From positions 124,001 to 188,000 of the forward strand of contig NZ_JAVHJU010000017.1 of the NCBI RefSeq assembly GCF_031082405.1: a stretch of DNA of 64,000 nucleotides, given 5' to 3'. Positions 7,390 through 15,371 of the stretch are shown in pieces. Every line of letters starts with the position of its first letter. Position 1 is the first letter of the stretch. Position numbers and translations under genes: made by a program. The stretch is from Amycolatopsis sp. A133. GTDB lineage: Bacteria; Actinomycetota; Actinomycetes; Mycobacteriales; Pseudonocardiaceae. The notes below the pieces were generated by a model. It was given only the letters and a program-made list of their open reading frames with translations, had not been told where the DNA came from and searched no databases.

Positions 7390-8392
7390 GCCTGCGCCCG
7401 GCCAGCGCGGCCGCCTCGTGCAGCGGGGTGGTCGCGTTGGCCTCGGCCGCGGCGAGGAGGGTGCGCACGGTGTCCTCGATCGTCTCGACGCGGGCGAGGG
7501 CGGCCTCGTGGTCCAGGCCCTCGGCTTCCCTCGAAAGGGTGTAGAGGATGCCGCCGGCGCTCGCCACGTAGTCCGGGATCCACCGCACTCCGCGGGCGGC
7601 GAGGAGGTCGGCGACGCTGTCGTCGGTGAGCTGGTTGTTGGCCGGGCCGACGACCAGCGGCGTGTCGAGCCGGGCCACCGTCTCGGGGCCGAGCACACCG
7701 CCGACGGCCGCGGGGATCACCACGTCGGCGGTGAGGGTGAGGGCCTTCTCCGGCTCGACCCAGGTCAGGCCCTGCTGCTCGGCGCCGGCCCGCTTGGCCG
7801 GGTCGATGTCGGAGACGACGACGTCGGCTCCGCCGGTGTGCAGGCTCGCCGCGAGGTGCGCGCCCACCGAGCCGTAGCCGTGGATCACCACCCGGCGTCC
7901 GGTCATGTCCGCCGAGCCCGCCGCCGCCCGGAGCGCCGCCAGCACCCCGATGGCGGTCGGGCCGCTGGAGGAACCGGTCCCGCCCGCGGACTCGGGCGTG
8001 CAGAACGCGTACGGCGAGGCTTCGCGGAGCACCAGCATGTCGGCCGGGCCGGTGCCCACGTCCGGGCCCGCCCGGTAGCGGCCGCCGAACTCGGCGACCA
8101 GGTCGGCGTGGTCGAGCAGGACGGCCCGGCGCTCCTCGGGCGAGAGCACGCGGCCCGGCTCGGGGGCGATGACGCTCTTGCCGCCGCCGAACGCCAGCCC
8201 GGCGACGGCGCACTTCGCCGTCATGGCGGCCGACAGGCGGAGGACGTCCCCCACGGCTTCTTCGAGCGTGGCGTAGGGCTTGAAGCGGCAGCCGCCGACG
8301 GCGGGGCCGAGAGCGGTCGAGTGGATCGCGACCATCGTGGTGATGCCGGATCGACGGCCCCGGCGGGCTACAAGCTGCTCATGTGCGGTCAT
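7358..8392 (-). CDS. vdh: Valine/leucine dehydrogenase (Glu/Leu/Phe/Val dehydrogenase family)
   Basis: The 344-residue NAD-dependent enzyme deaminates branched-chain amino acids to 2-oxo acids, feeding catabolism and branched acyl-CoA precursors. The N-terminal catalytic domain has AIHSTALGPAVGG and the active-site GGGKS. The C-terminal Rossmann domain has VVIHGYGSVGAHLA, followed by the acidic end of the strand (VVSDID). ANNQLTDD and YVASAGG match conserved positions. It is slightly shorter at the N-terminus than Streptomyces Vdh. An Lrp/AsnC regulator is divergent with a 77-base gap, the usual arrangement for amino-acid-responsive control. Leucine versus valine preference cannot be read from the sequence. 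Confidence 0.88.
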   Translation of the reverse strand: MTAHEQLVARRGRRSGITTMVAIHSTALGPAVGGCRFKPYATLEEAVGDVLRLSAAMTAKCAVAGLAFGGGKSVIAPEPGRVLSPEERRAVLLDHADLVAEFGGRYRAGPDVGTGPADMLVLREASPYAFCTPESAGGTGSSSGPTAIGVLAALRAAAGSADMTGRRVVIHGYGSVGAHLAASLHTGGADVVVSDIDPAKRAGAEQQGLTWVEPEKALTLTADVVIPAAVGGVLGPETVARLDTPLVVGPANNQLTDDSVADLLAARGVRWIPDYVASAGGILYTLSREAEGLDHEAALARVETIEDTVRTLLAAAEANATTPLHEAAALAGRRLTSGAGPRTP

Positions 8393-8435
8393 GAGGGCCG
8401 AAGTTAGAGTGATGATCGGCAGGCCGGATTGGCTG

Positions 8436-8450
8436 CCGAACGAAATTCGG
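8436..8450. promoter_or_regulatory. Candidate Lrp-type operator between vdh and the regulator
   Basis: CCGAACGAAATTCGG forms a 15-base inverted repeat (5-base arms, 5-base spacer) in the short divergent intergenic region. Lrp-family regulators often bind 15-base partly palindromic sites near their own gene. No binding data are visible, so this is a positional inference. Confidence 0.35.
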
Positions 8451-8469
8451 TACGGACCGGGAGGGTGCG

Positions 8470-8928
8470 GTGCTGGACGAACTTGATTCGGCGATCGTGC
8501 GGTTGCTGCAGGAAGACGCCCGCCAGACCAACCGGGACATCGCCCGCAAGGTCGGCATCGCGCCGTCGACGTGCCTCGAACGCATCCGGCTGCTGCGCGA
8601 ACGCGGTGTCATCCGCGGCTACCACGCCGACATCGACCTGCCGAGCCTCAACCGCGGCGTCCGGGCGCTCGTCACGGCGCAGGTGCGGCCGCTGAGCCGC
8701 GCGGTGATCGATTCCTTCCAGCGGTCGATCGCCGAACTCCCGGAGGTGCTCTCGGTGTACGTCACGGCGGGAAACGACGATTTCCTGATCGAAGTGACCA
8801 CCCCGGACATCGACGCGTTGCACGCATTCCTGACCGACCGGCTGGCGTTGCGCCGGGAGATCGTCGGGTTCCGGACGTCGATCGTTTTCCGGCACCTGCG
8901 GAAGACGACGCTTGAACCGCTCCCGTAG
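8470..8928 (+). CDS. Lrp/AsnC family transcriptional regulator
   Basis: The 152-residue protein starts at GTG 8470. An N-terminal helix-turn-helix (LDELDSAIVRLLQEDARQTN then IAPSTCLERI) is joined to a RAM/ligand-binding domain (VLSVYVTAGNDDFLIEV). This is the normal size and layout for Lrp-type regulators, which form dimers or octamers and sense amino acids. It is divergent from the valine dehydrogenase gene. The simplest reading is that it controls that gene, as Bkd/Vdh-type Lrp regulators do in other actinomycetes. Confidence 0.9.
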   Translation: MLDELDSAIVRLLQEDARQTNRDIARKVGIAPSTCLERIRLLRERGVIRGYHADIDLPSLNRGVRALVTAQVRPLSRAVIDSFQRSIAELPEVLSVYVTAGNDDFLIEVTTPDIDALHAFLTDRLALRREIVGFRTSIVFRHLRKTTLEPLP

Positions 8929-8947
8929 GGGTATCCGGGGGTACCCC
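8928..8947. terminator. Hairpin after the Lrp-type gene
   Basis: GGGGTA and TACCCC arms flank a 7-base G-rich loop and begin at the regulator's stop codon. There is no T-tract, as is usual in this GC-rich window. Confidence 0.4.
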
Positions 8948-9067
8948 GGAACGGCACGACACGCCGACCCCTACGTGGACCCCTGAAATACCCGGGTTCG
9001 CACGCTCGGAGGCGGAAACTGTCGGTGGCGGGGCGTCTAATGAGCACGACGGGAAGGAGGCGCCGCC

Positions 9068-9325
9068 ATGATCACCACATTGAACCATCGTGAGCGGGCC
9101 ACGTTGAGAGCCGTGGCCGGGGGTCACGCCGAGATCAGCTGCAGTTGCGAGCCCGACCTCTTCATCGACGGCCTGAGCTGCTGCGACCAGTCCACCGTGC
9201 ACCGGCTCGCCCGGCTCGGCCTGATCGCACCGGCCCGCTCCGGCAAGTGCGGCGAGCGCGTGCCCGCCCTGCTCACCGAGGCCGGCTCGCAGGCGCTGGG
9301 CGAGGTCCTCGCCATCGCCGCGTAA
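9068..9325 (+). CDS. Small hypothetical protein, winged-helix-like
   Basis: The 85-residue product starts at ATG 9068 with a strong ribosome binding site (GGAAGGAGG). Sequence such as STVHRLARLGLIAPARS and ALLTEAGSQALGEVL looks like the helix and wing of a small winged-helix protein. A CSCEPD and SCC cluster plus KCGE gives five cysteines that could bind a metal. I do not recognise the family. It stands alone between the Lrp regulator and the acetyltransferase. Confidence 0.6.
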   Translation: MITTLNHRERATLRAVAGGHAEISCSCEPDLFIDGLSCCDQSTVHRLARLGLIAPARSGKCGERVPALLTEAGSQALGEVLAIAA

Positions 9326-9366
9326 AAGACGTTGCTCACCACTGGGGTCACTGCCAGCATCACCCG

Positions 9367-9939
9367 ATGCACGTATTCCTCGAAACCGAGCGGTTGATCC
9401 TCCGCCGGTTCACCGAGAACGACGCCGACGCGCTCTTCGAGCTCTACGACGACCCGGCCGTGATGAAGTACCTCAATGGGGGACAGCCGGCGGACCGCGC
9501 CGAGATCGTCGCTTTGGATCTCCCCGCGTTCCTCGGTTACTACGAGCGTTTCCCCGGTTACGGGTTCTGGGCGGCGATCGAAAAGAGCACCGGCGACTTC
9601 CTGGGTTGGTTCCATTTCCGCCCGAAGCCGGAAGATCCGCCGGACGAGCCCGAACTCGGCTACCGGCTGCACCGGAAGGCCTGGGGCAAGGGCTACGGCA
9701 CCGAAGGCTCGGCGGCCCTGCTCGCGCAGGGTTTCACCGAACTGGGGGTCACCCGGGTGACCGCGTTCTCCATGACGGTGAACACGCGCTCGCGCCGCGT
9801 GATGGAAAAACTGGGGATGAAATTCGTCCGCACGTACTTCGAGGAGTTCCCGGAACACGAGCGCGCCCCGGGTAGCGAGCACGGCGAGGTCGAGTACGCC
9901 ATCACCCGCGACGAGTGGTCTGCCGCGGCCGGGTCGTGA
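9367..9939 (+). CDS. GNAT family N-acetyltransferase
   Basis: The 190-residue protein begins LETERLILRRFTENDADALF, the typical start of the RimJ/RimL branch. The acetyl-CoA loop appears as HRKAWGKGYGTEG, and VNTRSRRVMEKLGMKFVR is the conserved C-terminal helix region. It should transfer an acetyl group from acetyl-CoA to an amine; the substrate is unknown. The stop codon falls inside a 46-base palindrome that probably terminates transcription. Confidence 0.88.
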   Translation: MHVFLETERLILRRFTENDADALFELYDDPAVMKYLNGGQPADRAEIVALDLPAFLGYYERFPGYGFWAAIEKSTGDFLGWFHFRPKPEDPPDEPELGYRLHRKAWGKGYGTEGSAALLAQGFTELGVTRVTAFSMTVNTRSRRVMEKLGMKFVRTYFEEFPEHERAPGSEHGEVEYAITRDEWSAAAGS

Positions 9940-9978
9940 GTGGTAAGGCGGGTTAGAACCCGCCTTACCACTCACGAC
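9933..9978. repeat. Perfect 22-bp-arm palindrome, GTCGTGAGTGGTAA family, copy 1
   Basis: Arms 9933-9954 and 9957-9978 are perfect inverted copies with a 2-base loop, starting GTCGTGAGTGGTAAGGCGGG. It lies between convergent genes (acetyltransferase and sugar permease) and could work as a two-way terminator. A related copy lies at 15200-15245. Confidence 0.85.
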
Positions 9979-10006
9979 AGCCAGCCACCTGCCCAGCGGA
10001 AGACGC

Positions 10007-10840
10007 TTACTTGACCGCGCCCATCGACAGGCCGCGGACCAGGTGGTTCTGCGCGATCCAGCCGACGATCATCACCGGCAGCGAGGCCAGCAGCGCGGCG
10101 GCGGACAGCTGCGCCCAGTACAGGCCCTCGCTGGTGATGAACCCGACGAGGAACACCGGGACCGTGCCGGCGCGGGCCGCGGTCAGGTTGACCGCGTAGA
10201 AGAACTCCGTCCAGGAGAAGATCACGCAGATCAGCGCGGTCGCCGCGATCCCGGGCGCGACCACCGGCATGATGATCTTGCGCAGCAGCGTCGGCAGGTT
10301 CGCGCCGTCGATCCGGCCCGCTTCGATCATCTCGTGCGGCACCTCGAGGAAGAACGACCGCATCATCCAGATGGCCAGCGGCAGGTTCATCGACGTGTAC
10401 AGGATGACCAGCGCCCACACCGTGTCGAGCAGCTCGGTGTTCTGCGAGATGATGTACAGCGGGATGATCGCCGCCACGATCGGCAGCATCTTCGTCGAGA
10501 GGAAGAACCCGAGCGCGTTCGACGTGCCCTTGACCGGCGCCAGCGACAGCGCGTAGGCGGCGGGGATGCCGAAGAGCAGCACCAGCAGCGTCGAGACGAT
10601 CGTGACGAACGCCGAGTTCGACAGGTACGGCAGGAACCCGCCGCCCAGGACGTTGCCGAGCTGCTCGAACGTCGGGGTGAACAGCAGCTTCGGCGGGTCG
10701 GTGTAGGCGTCCGCCTCCTGCTTGAACGCCGTGAGGATCATCCACAGCAGCGGGAAGACGAACAGGATCGCGATGATCCAGGTCGCGACGGTCAGCGCAC
10801 CCTTGCCATAAGCTCGCTTGCGGGGAGCAACGGTCGTCAT
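10007..10840 (-). CDS. Carbohydrate ABC transporter permease, MalG type
   Basis: The 277-residue inner-membrane protein has about six hydrophobic segments. It carries the EAA loop EAGRIDGANLPTLLRKIIMP that contacts the ATPase. ATG 10840 overlaps the upstream permease stop by 4 bases. It is the second permease of a CUT1-type importer with the two genes upstream. No ATPase gene is in the operon; in related actinomycetes the shared ATPase MsiK serves such systems. The neighbouring dehydrogenase suggests a polyol or similar substrate. Confidence 0.92.
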   Translation of the reverse strand: MTTVAPRKRAYGKGALTVATWIIAILFVFPLLWMILTAFKQEADAYTDPPKLLFTPTFEQLGNVLGGGFLPYLSNSAFVTIVSTLLVLLFGIPAAYALSLAPVKGTSNALGFFLSTKMLPIVAAIIPLYIISQNTELLDTVWALVILYTSMNLPLAIWMMRSFFLEVPHEMIEAGRIDGANLPTLLRKIIMPVVAPGIAATALICVIFSWTEFFYAVNLTAARAGTVPVFLVGFITSEGLYWAQLSAAALLASLPVMIVGWIAQNHLVRGLSMGAVK

Positions 10841-11769
10841 TTGATTCCTCCGCTCACGGAAAACGTGCGGAACATCAAGCGCAGCGCGAAGGTCGCGACG
10901 ATCATCGTCAGGATCACGACGATCACGCCCATCGCCGAGGACTGGCCGACGTCGAAGCCTTCGAACGCGCGCTGGTAGATGTAGTACGGCAGGTTGGTGC
11001 TCGCCGTGCCCGGCCCGCCCTGGGTCATCAGGAAGATCGCGTCGAAGCTGTTCACGATGTAGATCGCGCCCAGCAGCGTGGCCAGCTGCAGGAAGCGGGC
11101 CAGGTGCGGCAGCGTGATGGAGACGAACGTCCGCCACCGGCCCGCACCGTCCACATTGGCCGCTTCGAGGACGTCCTTGGCCTGGCTCTGCAGGCCGGCG
11201 AGGATGAGCAGCATCATGAACGGCGTCCACTGCCAGACGATCTGCGCCATCACCGCGGCCAGCGGGAACTCCGAAAGCCAGTCGACGTCGGTGCCGAAGA
11301 CGAAGTGCAGCAGCCCGTAGGTCGGGTCGAACACCGTCGTCTTCCACAGCAGTGCGCCGGCCGCCGGCAGGATCAGGAACGGCGTGATCAGCAGCGTCCG
11401 GACGACGCCGCGGCCGAGGAACTTGCGGTCGAGCAGGATCGCCAGGCCGAGGCCGAGCAGCAGCGCGACGAACACGCACACCACCGTCAGCACGACCGTG
11501 TTGAGCAGCGCGACCAGGAACGTCGTGTCGCTGAAGACGTCGACGTAGTTCTGCAGGCCGACGAAGTGCCGCGAGCCGGGCCGGACCAGGTTCCACGACT
11601 GGAACGAGTAGAACACGGTGAGCAGGAACGGCAGCTGCGTCACCGCGATGACGAAGATCAGCGCGGGCAGCAGCGGCAGCCGCCGCTTGGCCGCGGTGCT
11701 CAGGCCGCGTTTCTCCTCGACCTTCGCCTGCGAGGTGGACTTCGGCGTGGATACGGAGAGTGTGGACAT
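10837..11769 (-). CDS. Carbohydrate ABC transporter permease, MalF type
   Basis: The roughly 310-residue membrane protein has six predicted hydrophobic segments, an N-terminal charged stretch and the EAA loop EAANVDGAGRWRTFVSITLP. ATG 11769 shares a base with the preceding stop; GTG 11772 is also possible. It pairs with the MalG-type permease and the solute-binding protein in the same operon. Confidence 0.9.
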   Translation of the reverse strand: MSTLSVSTPKSTSQAKVEEKRGLSTAAKRRLPLLPALIFVIAVTQLPFLLTVFYSFQSWNLVRPGSRHFVGLQNYVDVFSDTTFLVALLNTVVLTVVCVFVALLLGLGLAILLDRKFLGRGVVRTLLITPFLILPAAGALLWKTTVFDPTYGLLHFVFGTDVDWLSEFPLAAVMAQIVWQWTPFMMLLILAGLQSQAKDVLEAANVDGAGRWRTFVSITLPHLARFLQLATLLGAIYIVNSFDAIFLMTQGGPGTASTNLPYYIYQRAFEGFDVGQSSAMGVIVVILTMIVATFALRLMFRTFSVSGGIK

Positions 11770-13103
11770 CACTGCACCGCCTTGTACGAATCGCCCACGG
11801 TTTGCGCGTAGTCCTGGGACTGCTTCAACGCGTCTTCGACGGATTCACGGCCGGCGATCGCCGCCGACAGCTGCTGGCTCACCCGGGTGCCCAGGTCCTG
11901 GAACTCGGGGATGCCGACGAACTGGATGCCGGGGTAGGGCACCGGGCTCGCCATCACCTTCTGCTGGTTCGCGTCCGCGATGCCGTCCAGCGTGGGCTTC
12001 GCGTAGGCCTTCGCCGCGTCGGCGTACTCGGGGATCGCGTACGTCGACTGCCGCACGCCCGGCGGGACGCGGTTCCAGCCGTAGGTCTGGCCGACCTTCT
12101 GCACGTACGCCTTGTCGGTCATCCAGGCCATGAACTTCCAGGCCGCGTCCTTGTCCTTGGCCACCTTCGGGATGCCGAGGGCCCAGGTGTAGAGCCAGCC
12201 GCTGGCCTGGGTCTTGACGACCGGCGCGGGCGCGTAGCCGGACTTGCCGACGATCTTGCTGCTGGAGGGGTCTTCGTTGGTGCCCGCCATGACCGTGGCG
12301 TCGTACCACATCGCCGCGTTGCCTTGGGTGTAGCGCGTGCCGCACTCGGAGAACCCGGCGCTGGAGGCCCCGACTTCACCGTGCTCGCGGATCAGGTTGA
12401 CGTAGAAGTTCGCGGCTTGCGTGAACTCCGGCGACGTCAGCTTGGCGTTCCAGTCCTGGTCGAACCACTGGGCGCCGAATGTGTTGGCCACGGTCGTGAA
12501 CGGCGCGAGGCTCTCGCCCCAGCCGGGCTTGCCGCGCAGGCAGATCCCGGCGACACCGGCGGCCTTGTCGTCGAGCTTCGCGGCGAAGCCGGCGATCTGC
12601 GGCCAGGTCGGTTTGGCCGGCATGGTGATCCCGGCCTTGTCGAAGAGGTCCTTGCGGTAGGCCAGGAACGACGACTCGCCGTAGAACGGCACCGCGTACA
12701 TCTGGTTCTGGTACGACAGCGACTGCTTGATGCTGGGGATGAAGTCGCCTTCGTCGTAGCCCGGGGTCGCGGCCATGTGCGGTTCGAGGTTCTCGAGCCA
12801 GCCGTTGGCCGCCCACTGCGGGGCCTCGTAGTTGCTGATCATGACGACGTCGAACTCGCCGCCCTCGGTGGCGGTCGACGCGGTGATCTTGGCGCGGGCC
12901 TGGTTTTCCGGCAGGGACACGAACTTCAGCCCGATGCCGGTGGCCTTCTCGAACTCCGGCGCGAGCGCGATCGCGTCCTTCATCTGCGGGTTGGACACGA
13001 TCGCGATGACGAGCGTGCTGCTGCCGGTGCCGAGCGAGCCGGCACCCGCGCAGCCCGTGGCCAGCAGCGACGTCGCCGCGAAGAGGGTGAGGAGCTTACG
13101 CAC
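11769..13103 (-). CDS. Extracellular solute-binding lipoprotein of a sugar/polyol ABC importer
   Basis: The 444-residue protein starts at a GTG preceded by GGAGGT. LLTLFAATSLLATGC is a lipoprotein signal ending in the lipobox cysteine. The remainder looks like a family 1 solute-binding protein, with an ordered succession of polar substrate-binding regions including NQMYAVPFYGESS and GNAAMWYDATVMAGTN. It overlaps the dehydrogenase stop by 8 bases. SMoE/MtlE-like polyol binding is suggested by the neighbours; the sugar itself cannot be read. Confidence 0.9.
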   Translation of the reverse strand: MRKLLTLFAATSLLATGCAGAGSLGTGSSTLVIAIVSNPQMKDAIALAPEFEKATGIGLKFVSLPENQARAKITASTATEGGEFDVVMISNYEAPQWAANGWLENLEPHMAATPGYDEGDFIPSIKQSLSYQNQMYAVPFYGESSFLAYRKDLFDKAGITMPAKPTWPQIAGFAAKLDDKAAGVAGICLRGKPGWGESLAPFTTVANTFGAQWFDQDWNAKLTSPEFTQAANFYVNLIREHGEVGASSAGFSECGTRYTQGNAAMWYDATVMAGTNEDPSSSKIVGKSGYAPAPVVKTQASGWLYTWALGIPKVAKDKDAAWKFMAWMTDKAYVQKVGQTYGWNRVPPGVRQSTYAIPEYADAAKAYAKPTLDGIADANQQKVMASPVPYPGIQFVGIPEFQDLGTRVSQQLSAAIAGRESVEDALKQSQDYAQTVGDSYKAVQ

Positions 13104-14100
13104 GGCCACCTCCGGGGAGGACCTGCACCTTGAGGCCCGAGCCGCTGCGCATCTTGGCCAGCGCCTCGGGGTACTGCTCCAGCGGCAGGGTGTCGGTGAG
13201 CAGCGCATCGGTGTCGATCGCGCCGCTCGCGACGAGGTCGAGGGCGGCGCCGAAGCTGTGCAGCACGGCCATCGAGCCGACGACGGTGATCTCGTCGTTG
13301 TAAATGCGGAACGGCGAAAGCGCGACGCGGGCTTCGGCCGGGGCGACGCCGAAGACGAGCAGCCGTCCCCCGCGGCGGATCGAGTCGAAGGCGGCTTCGA
13401 TGGCGGGCGCGGCGCCGGTGCAGTCGACGGCGACGTCGAACTTCTCGCCGTTCAGGTCGCCGACGTCCTTCGCGGTGGCGACGGCGCCGAGGGTCGTCGC
13501 CCGGGGCAGCCGGGCTTCGTTGCGGTCGACCACCGTGACCTGCGCGCCCGAGCGCTGCAGCAGCTGCTGCATGATCAGGCCCATGGTGCCGGCACCGACG
13601 ACGAGGAAGCGCTCGCCGGCTTCGACACCGACGCGGCGGACGCCGTGCACGGCGCAGGAGACCGGCTCGACCAGCGCGCCCTGCTCCCAGGTCATCGAGT
13701 CGGGCATCCGGTAGCAGGTGGACGACGGAACGGCGACGTACTCGGCGAAAGCGCCGTTGACGGTGTCGCCGGTGGCGCCCCAGTTCGCGCAGAGGTTGCC
13801 GTGGCCGGCGCGGCACGGGCCGCAGTAGCCGCAGAACAGCGACGGGTCGACGGCCACGCGGTCGCCGATCTTCCACTCGCCCGGCACGTCGGCGCCGAGC
13901 TCGACGATTTCCCCGGCGAACTCGTGCCCGGGGACGATGGGGTACGGCGTGGGCGGGAAGTGCCCGTCCGCGATGTGCAGGTCGGTGCCGCAGATGCCGC
14001 ACGCTCCGACCTTGACGACGACCTGACGTTCCCCGGGTTTCGGATCGGGCACCTCGCCGACCCTGATCTCACCGGGCCGGTCGACGATGGCGGCACGCAT
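13096..14100 (-). CDS. Zinc-dependent alcohol/polyol dehydrogenase
   Basis: The 334-residue medium-chain dehydrogenase has catalytic-zinc residues in CGICGTD and PGHEFAGE. The structural-zinc lobe is FCGYCGPCRAGHGNLC, and the Rossmann loop is VVGAGTMGLI. These match sorbitol/threonine-dehydrogenase-like enzymes that oxidise a secondary alcohol with NAD. ATG 14100 has a GAGGAAGG-type ribosome binding site. It is the first gene of the importer operon and is divergent from a SorC-type regulator, so it probably oxidises the imported polyol. Confidence 0.88.
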   Translation of the reverse strand: MRAAIVDRPGEIRVGEVPDPKPGERQVVVKVGACGICGTDLHIADGHFPPTPYPIVPGHEFAGEIVELGADVPGEWKIGDRVAVDPSLFCGYCGPCRAGHGNLCANWGATGDTVNGAFAEYVAVPSSTCYRMPDSMTWEQGALVEPVSCAVHGVRRVGVEAGERFLVVGAGTMGLIMQQLLQRSGAQVTVVDRNEARLPRATTLGAVATAKDVGDLNGEKFDVAVDCTGAAPAIEAAFDSIRRGGRLLVFGVAPAEARVALSPFRIYNDEITVVGSMAVLHSFGAALDLVASGAIDTDALLTDTLPLEQYPEALAKMRSGSGLKVQVLPGGGRA

Positions 14101-14117
14101 GCCTGCCCCTTCCTCGC

Positions 14118-14129
14118 GCTCAAACGAGC
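14118..14129. promoter_or_regulatory. Candidate SorC-type operator, GCTC-N4-GAGC copy 1
   Basis: GCTCAAACGAGC lies 18 bases before the dehydrogenase start. It has the same GCTC-N4-GAGC arms as the palindrome over the regulator start codon at 14222-14233. Two matching sites in one 127-base divergent region suggest an operator pair. Confidence 0.45.
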
Positions 14130-14221
14130 AACGTTGACCTATGGCGTCGAGAACATGTGAAGGCATTACAGGTCTGACGTCGGTATCTCGTCAACCTTTC
14201 GGGTGGATTTCGCGCTATTAT

Positions 14222-14233
14222 GCTCATATGAGC
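14222..14233. promoter_or_regulatory. Candidate SorC-type operator, perfect 12-bp palindrome over the start codon
   Basis: GCTCATATGAGC is a perfect palindrome spanning the regulator's ATG at 14228. A TATTAT box at 14216-14221 would start transcription about at the ATG, giving a leaderless message. Binding here would allow autorepression. Confidence 0.45.
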
Positions 14234-15217
14234 GCCACTAAGAAGCAGGCTTCGTTGACTGAAGCCCTGCTGCTCGCCACCGTCGCCCGGCGCTTCTACG
14301 TGCAGGGACGGTCCAAACTGGAGATCGCCGACGAGTTCGGGGTCAGCCGGTTCAAAGTGGCGCGAATGCTCGACACCGCCATGGAGTCCGGCCTGGTCAG
14401 GGTGGAGTTCTCGCTGCCGGCGCCGGTGGACCTGGCGTTGTCGGACGAGGTGCGCTCGGCGTACGGCCTGAAGCGGGCGCTGGTGCTCGAACGCTCAACC
14501 GAGCGCGAGCCGAAGGAGGTCGTCCGAGCGAAGATCGGCGCGCTGGCGGCCCGGTTGCTCGAGGACATCGCCGTCCCCTCGGACGTCATCGGGCTGTCGT
14601 GGGCGCGGTCGGTGAACGCGATGGCGGAGGCGATCCGGTCGCTGCCGCGCTGCCCGATCGTCCAGCTCTGCGGGGTGCAGGCCGGGATGGACATGCGCGG
14701 CCGCTCGGTCGAGACGGTCAGCCGCGTGACGTCGGTGTCCGGCGGCGACGCGTACCCGATCTTCGGCCCGCTGGTGCTGCCCGACCGCCGGACGACGGAG
14801 ACGCTGCGGCGGCAGCCGGGGATCGCGGAGACGTTCGGCCAGTTCCGGCTGCTGACCAAGGCCGTGGTCAGCATCGGCGCGTGGCAGCCGGGCGAATCGA
14901 CGGTGTACGACGCCCTGGACGAGACCGAGCGAGCGGCGATCGCGGCCCGTGGCGCGACGGCGGAGGTCGCGGCCCGGCTCTTCGACGCGTCCGGCAACGC
15001 TCTCTCCACCGGCTTGGCCCACCACGTGCTGGCGATCAGCCACGAGGAGCTGACGGCGGTCCCGGAGGTGATCGCCCTGGGCTACAGCAAGCCGAAAGCG
15101 GCGGCGGTGGACGCGGTCCTCCGTTCCGGCATGGTCTCGACCCTGATCACCGACGCCGCCGCAGCAGTCCCGCTCCTGGCCCTGGCCGCGAAAAACCCCG
15201 TCGTGAGTGGTAAGTAG
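14228..15217 (+). CDS. SorC/DeoR-type sugar-binding transcriptional regulator
   Basis: The 329-residue protein has an N-terminal helix-turn-helix (SKLEIADEFGVSRFKVARML). A C-terminal sugar-phosphate-binding domain has GLSWARSVNAMAEAI and PIVQLCGVQAGMD, as in SorC-family regulators. It is divergent from the polyol importer and dehydrogenase operon and probably controls it in response to a phosphorylated sugar or polyol. ATG 14228 was chosen because the helix-turn-helix begins shortly after and no ribosome site fits an earlier start. Confidence 0.9.
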   Translation: MSATKKQASLTEALLLATVARRFYVQGRSKLEIADEFGVSRFKVARMLDTAMESGLVRVEFSLPAPVDLALSDEVRSAYGLKRALVLERSTEREPKEVVRAKIGALAARLLEDIAVPSDVIGLSWARSVNAMAEAIRSLPRCPIVQLCGVQAGMDMRGRSVETVSRVTSVSGGDAYPIFGPLVLPDRRTTETLRRQPGIAETFGQFRLLTKAVVSIGAWQPGESTVYDALDETERAAIAARGATAEVAARLFDASGNALSTGLAHHVLAISHEELTAVPEVIALGYSKPKAAAVDAVLRSGMVSTLITDAAAAVPLLALAAKNPVVSGK

Positions 15218-15245
15218 GGTTCTAACCCGCGTTACCACTCACGAC
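15200..15245. repeat. 22-bp-arm palindrome, GTCGTGAGTGGTAA family, copy 2
   Basis: Arms 15200-15221 and 15224-15245 share the outer GTCGTGAGTGGTAA / TTACCACTCACGAC and differ at three central positions. The layout and length equal copy 1 at 9933-9978. It begins inside the regulator's 3' end and could act as its terminator. Confidence 0.82.
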
Positions 15246-15371
15246 CACCTGGGGAGTACGGCCGGTGCGGTGGTGTACTCCGGTGGGAGTAGGCGAGCGC
15301 GTCTCGGGTCCGGGGCGAAACCCGGGTCGCGCCCGATGTGCCCGCGCCGACGCTCGGCGAGCCTGGTTCCC

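Noticed and set aside
11700..13000. Long antisense frames across the sugar importer genes
   Set aside because: They are high-GC shadow frames rich in Arg/Ala/Gln without domain signals, opposite to well-recognised transporter genes.
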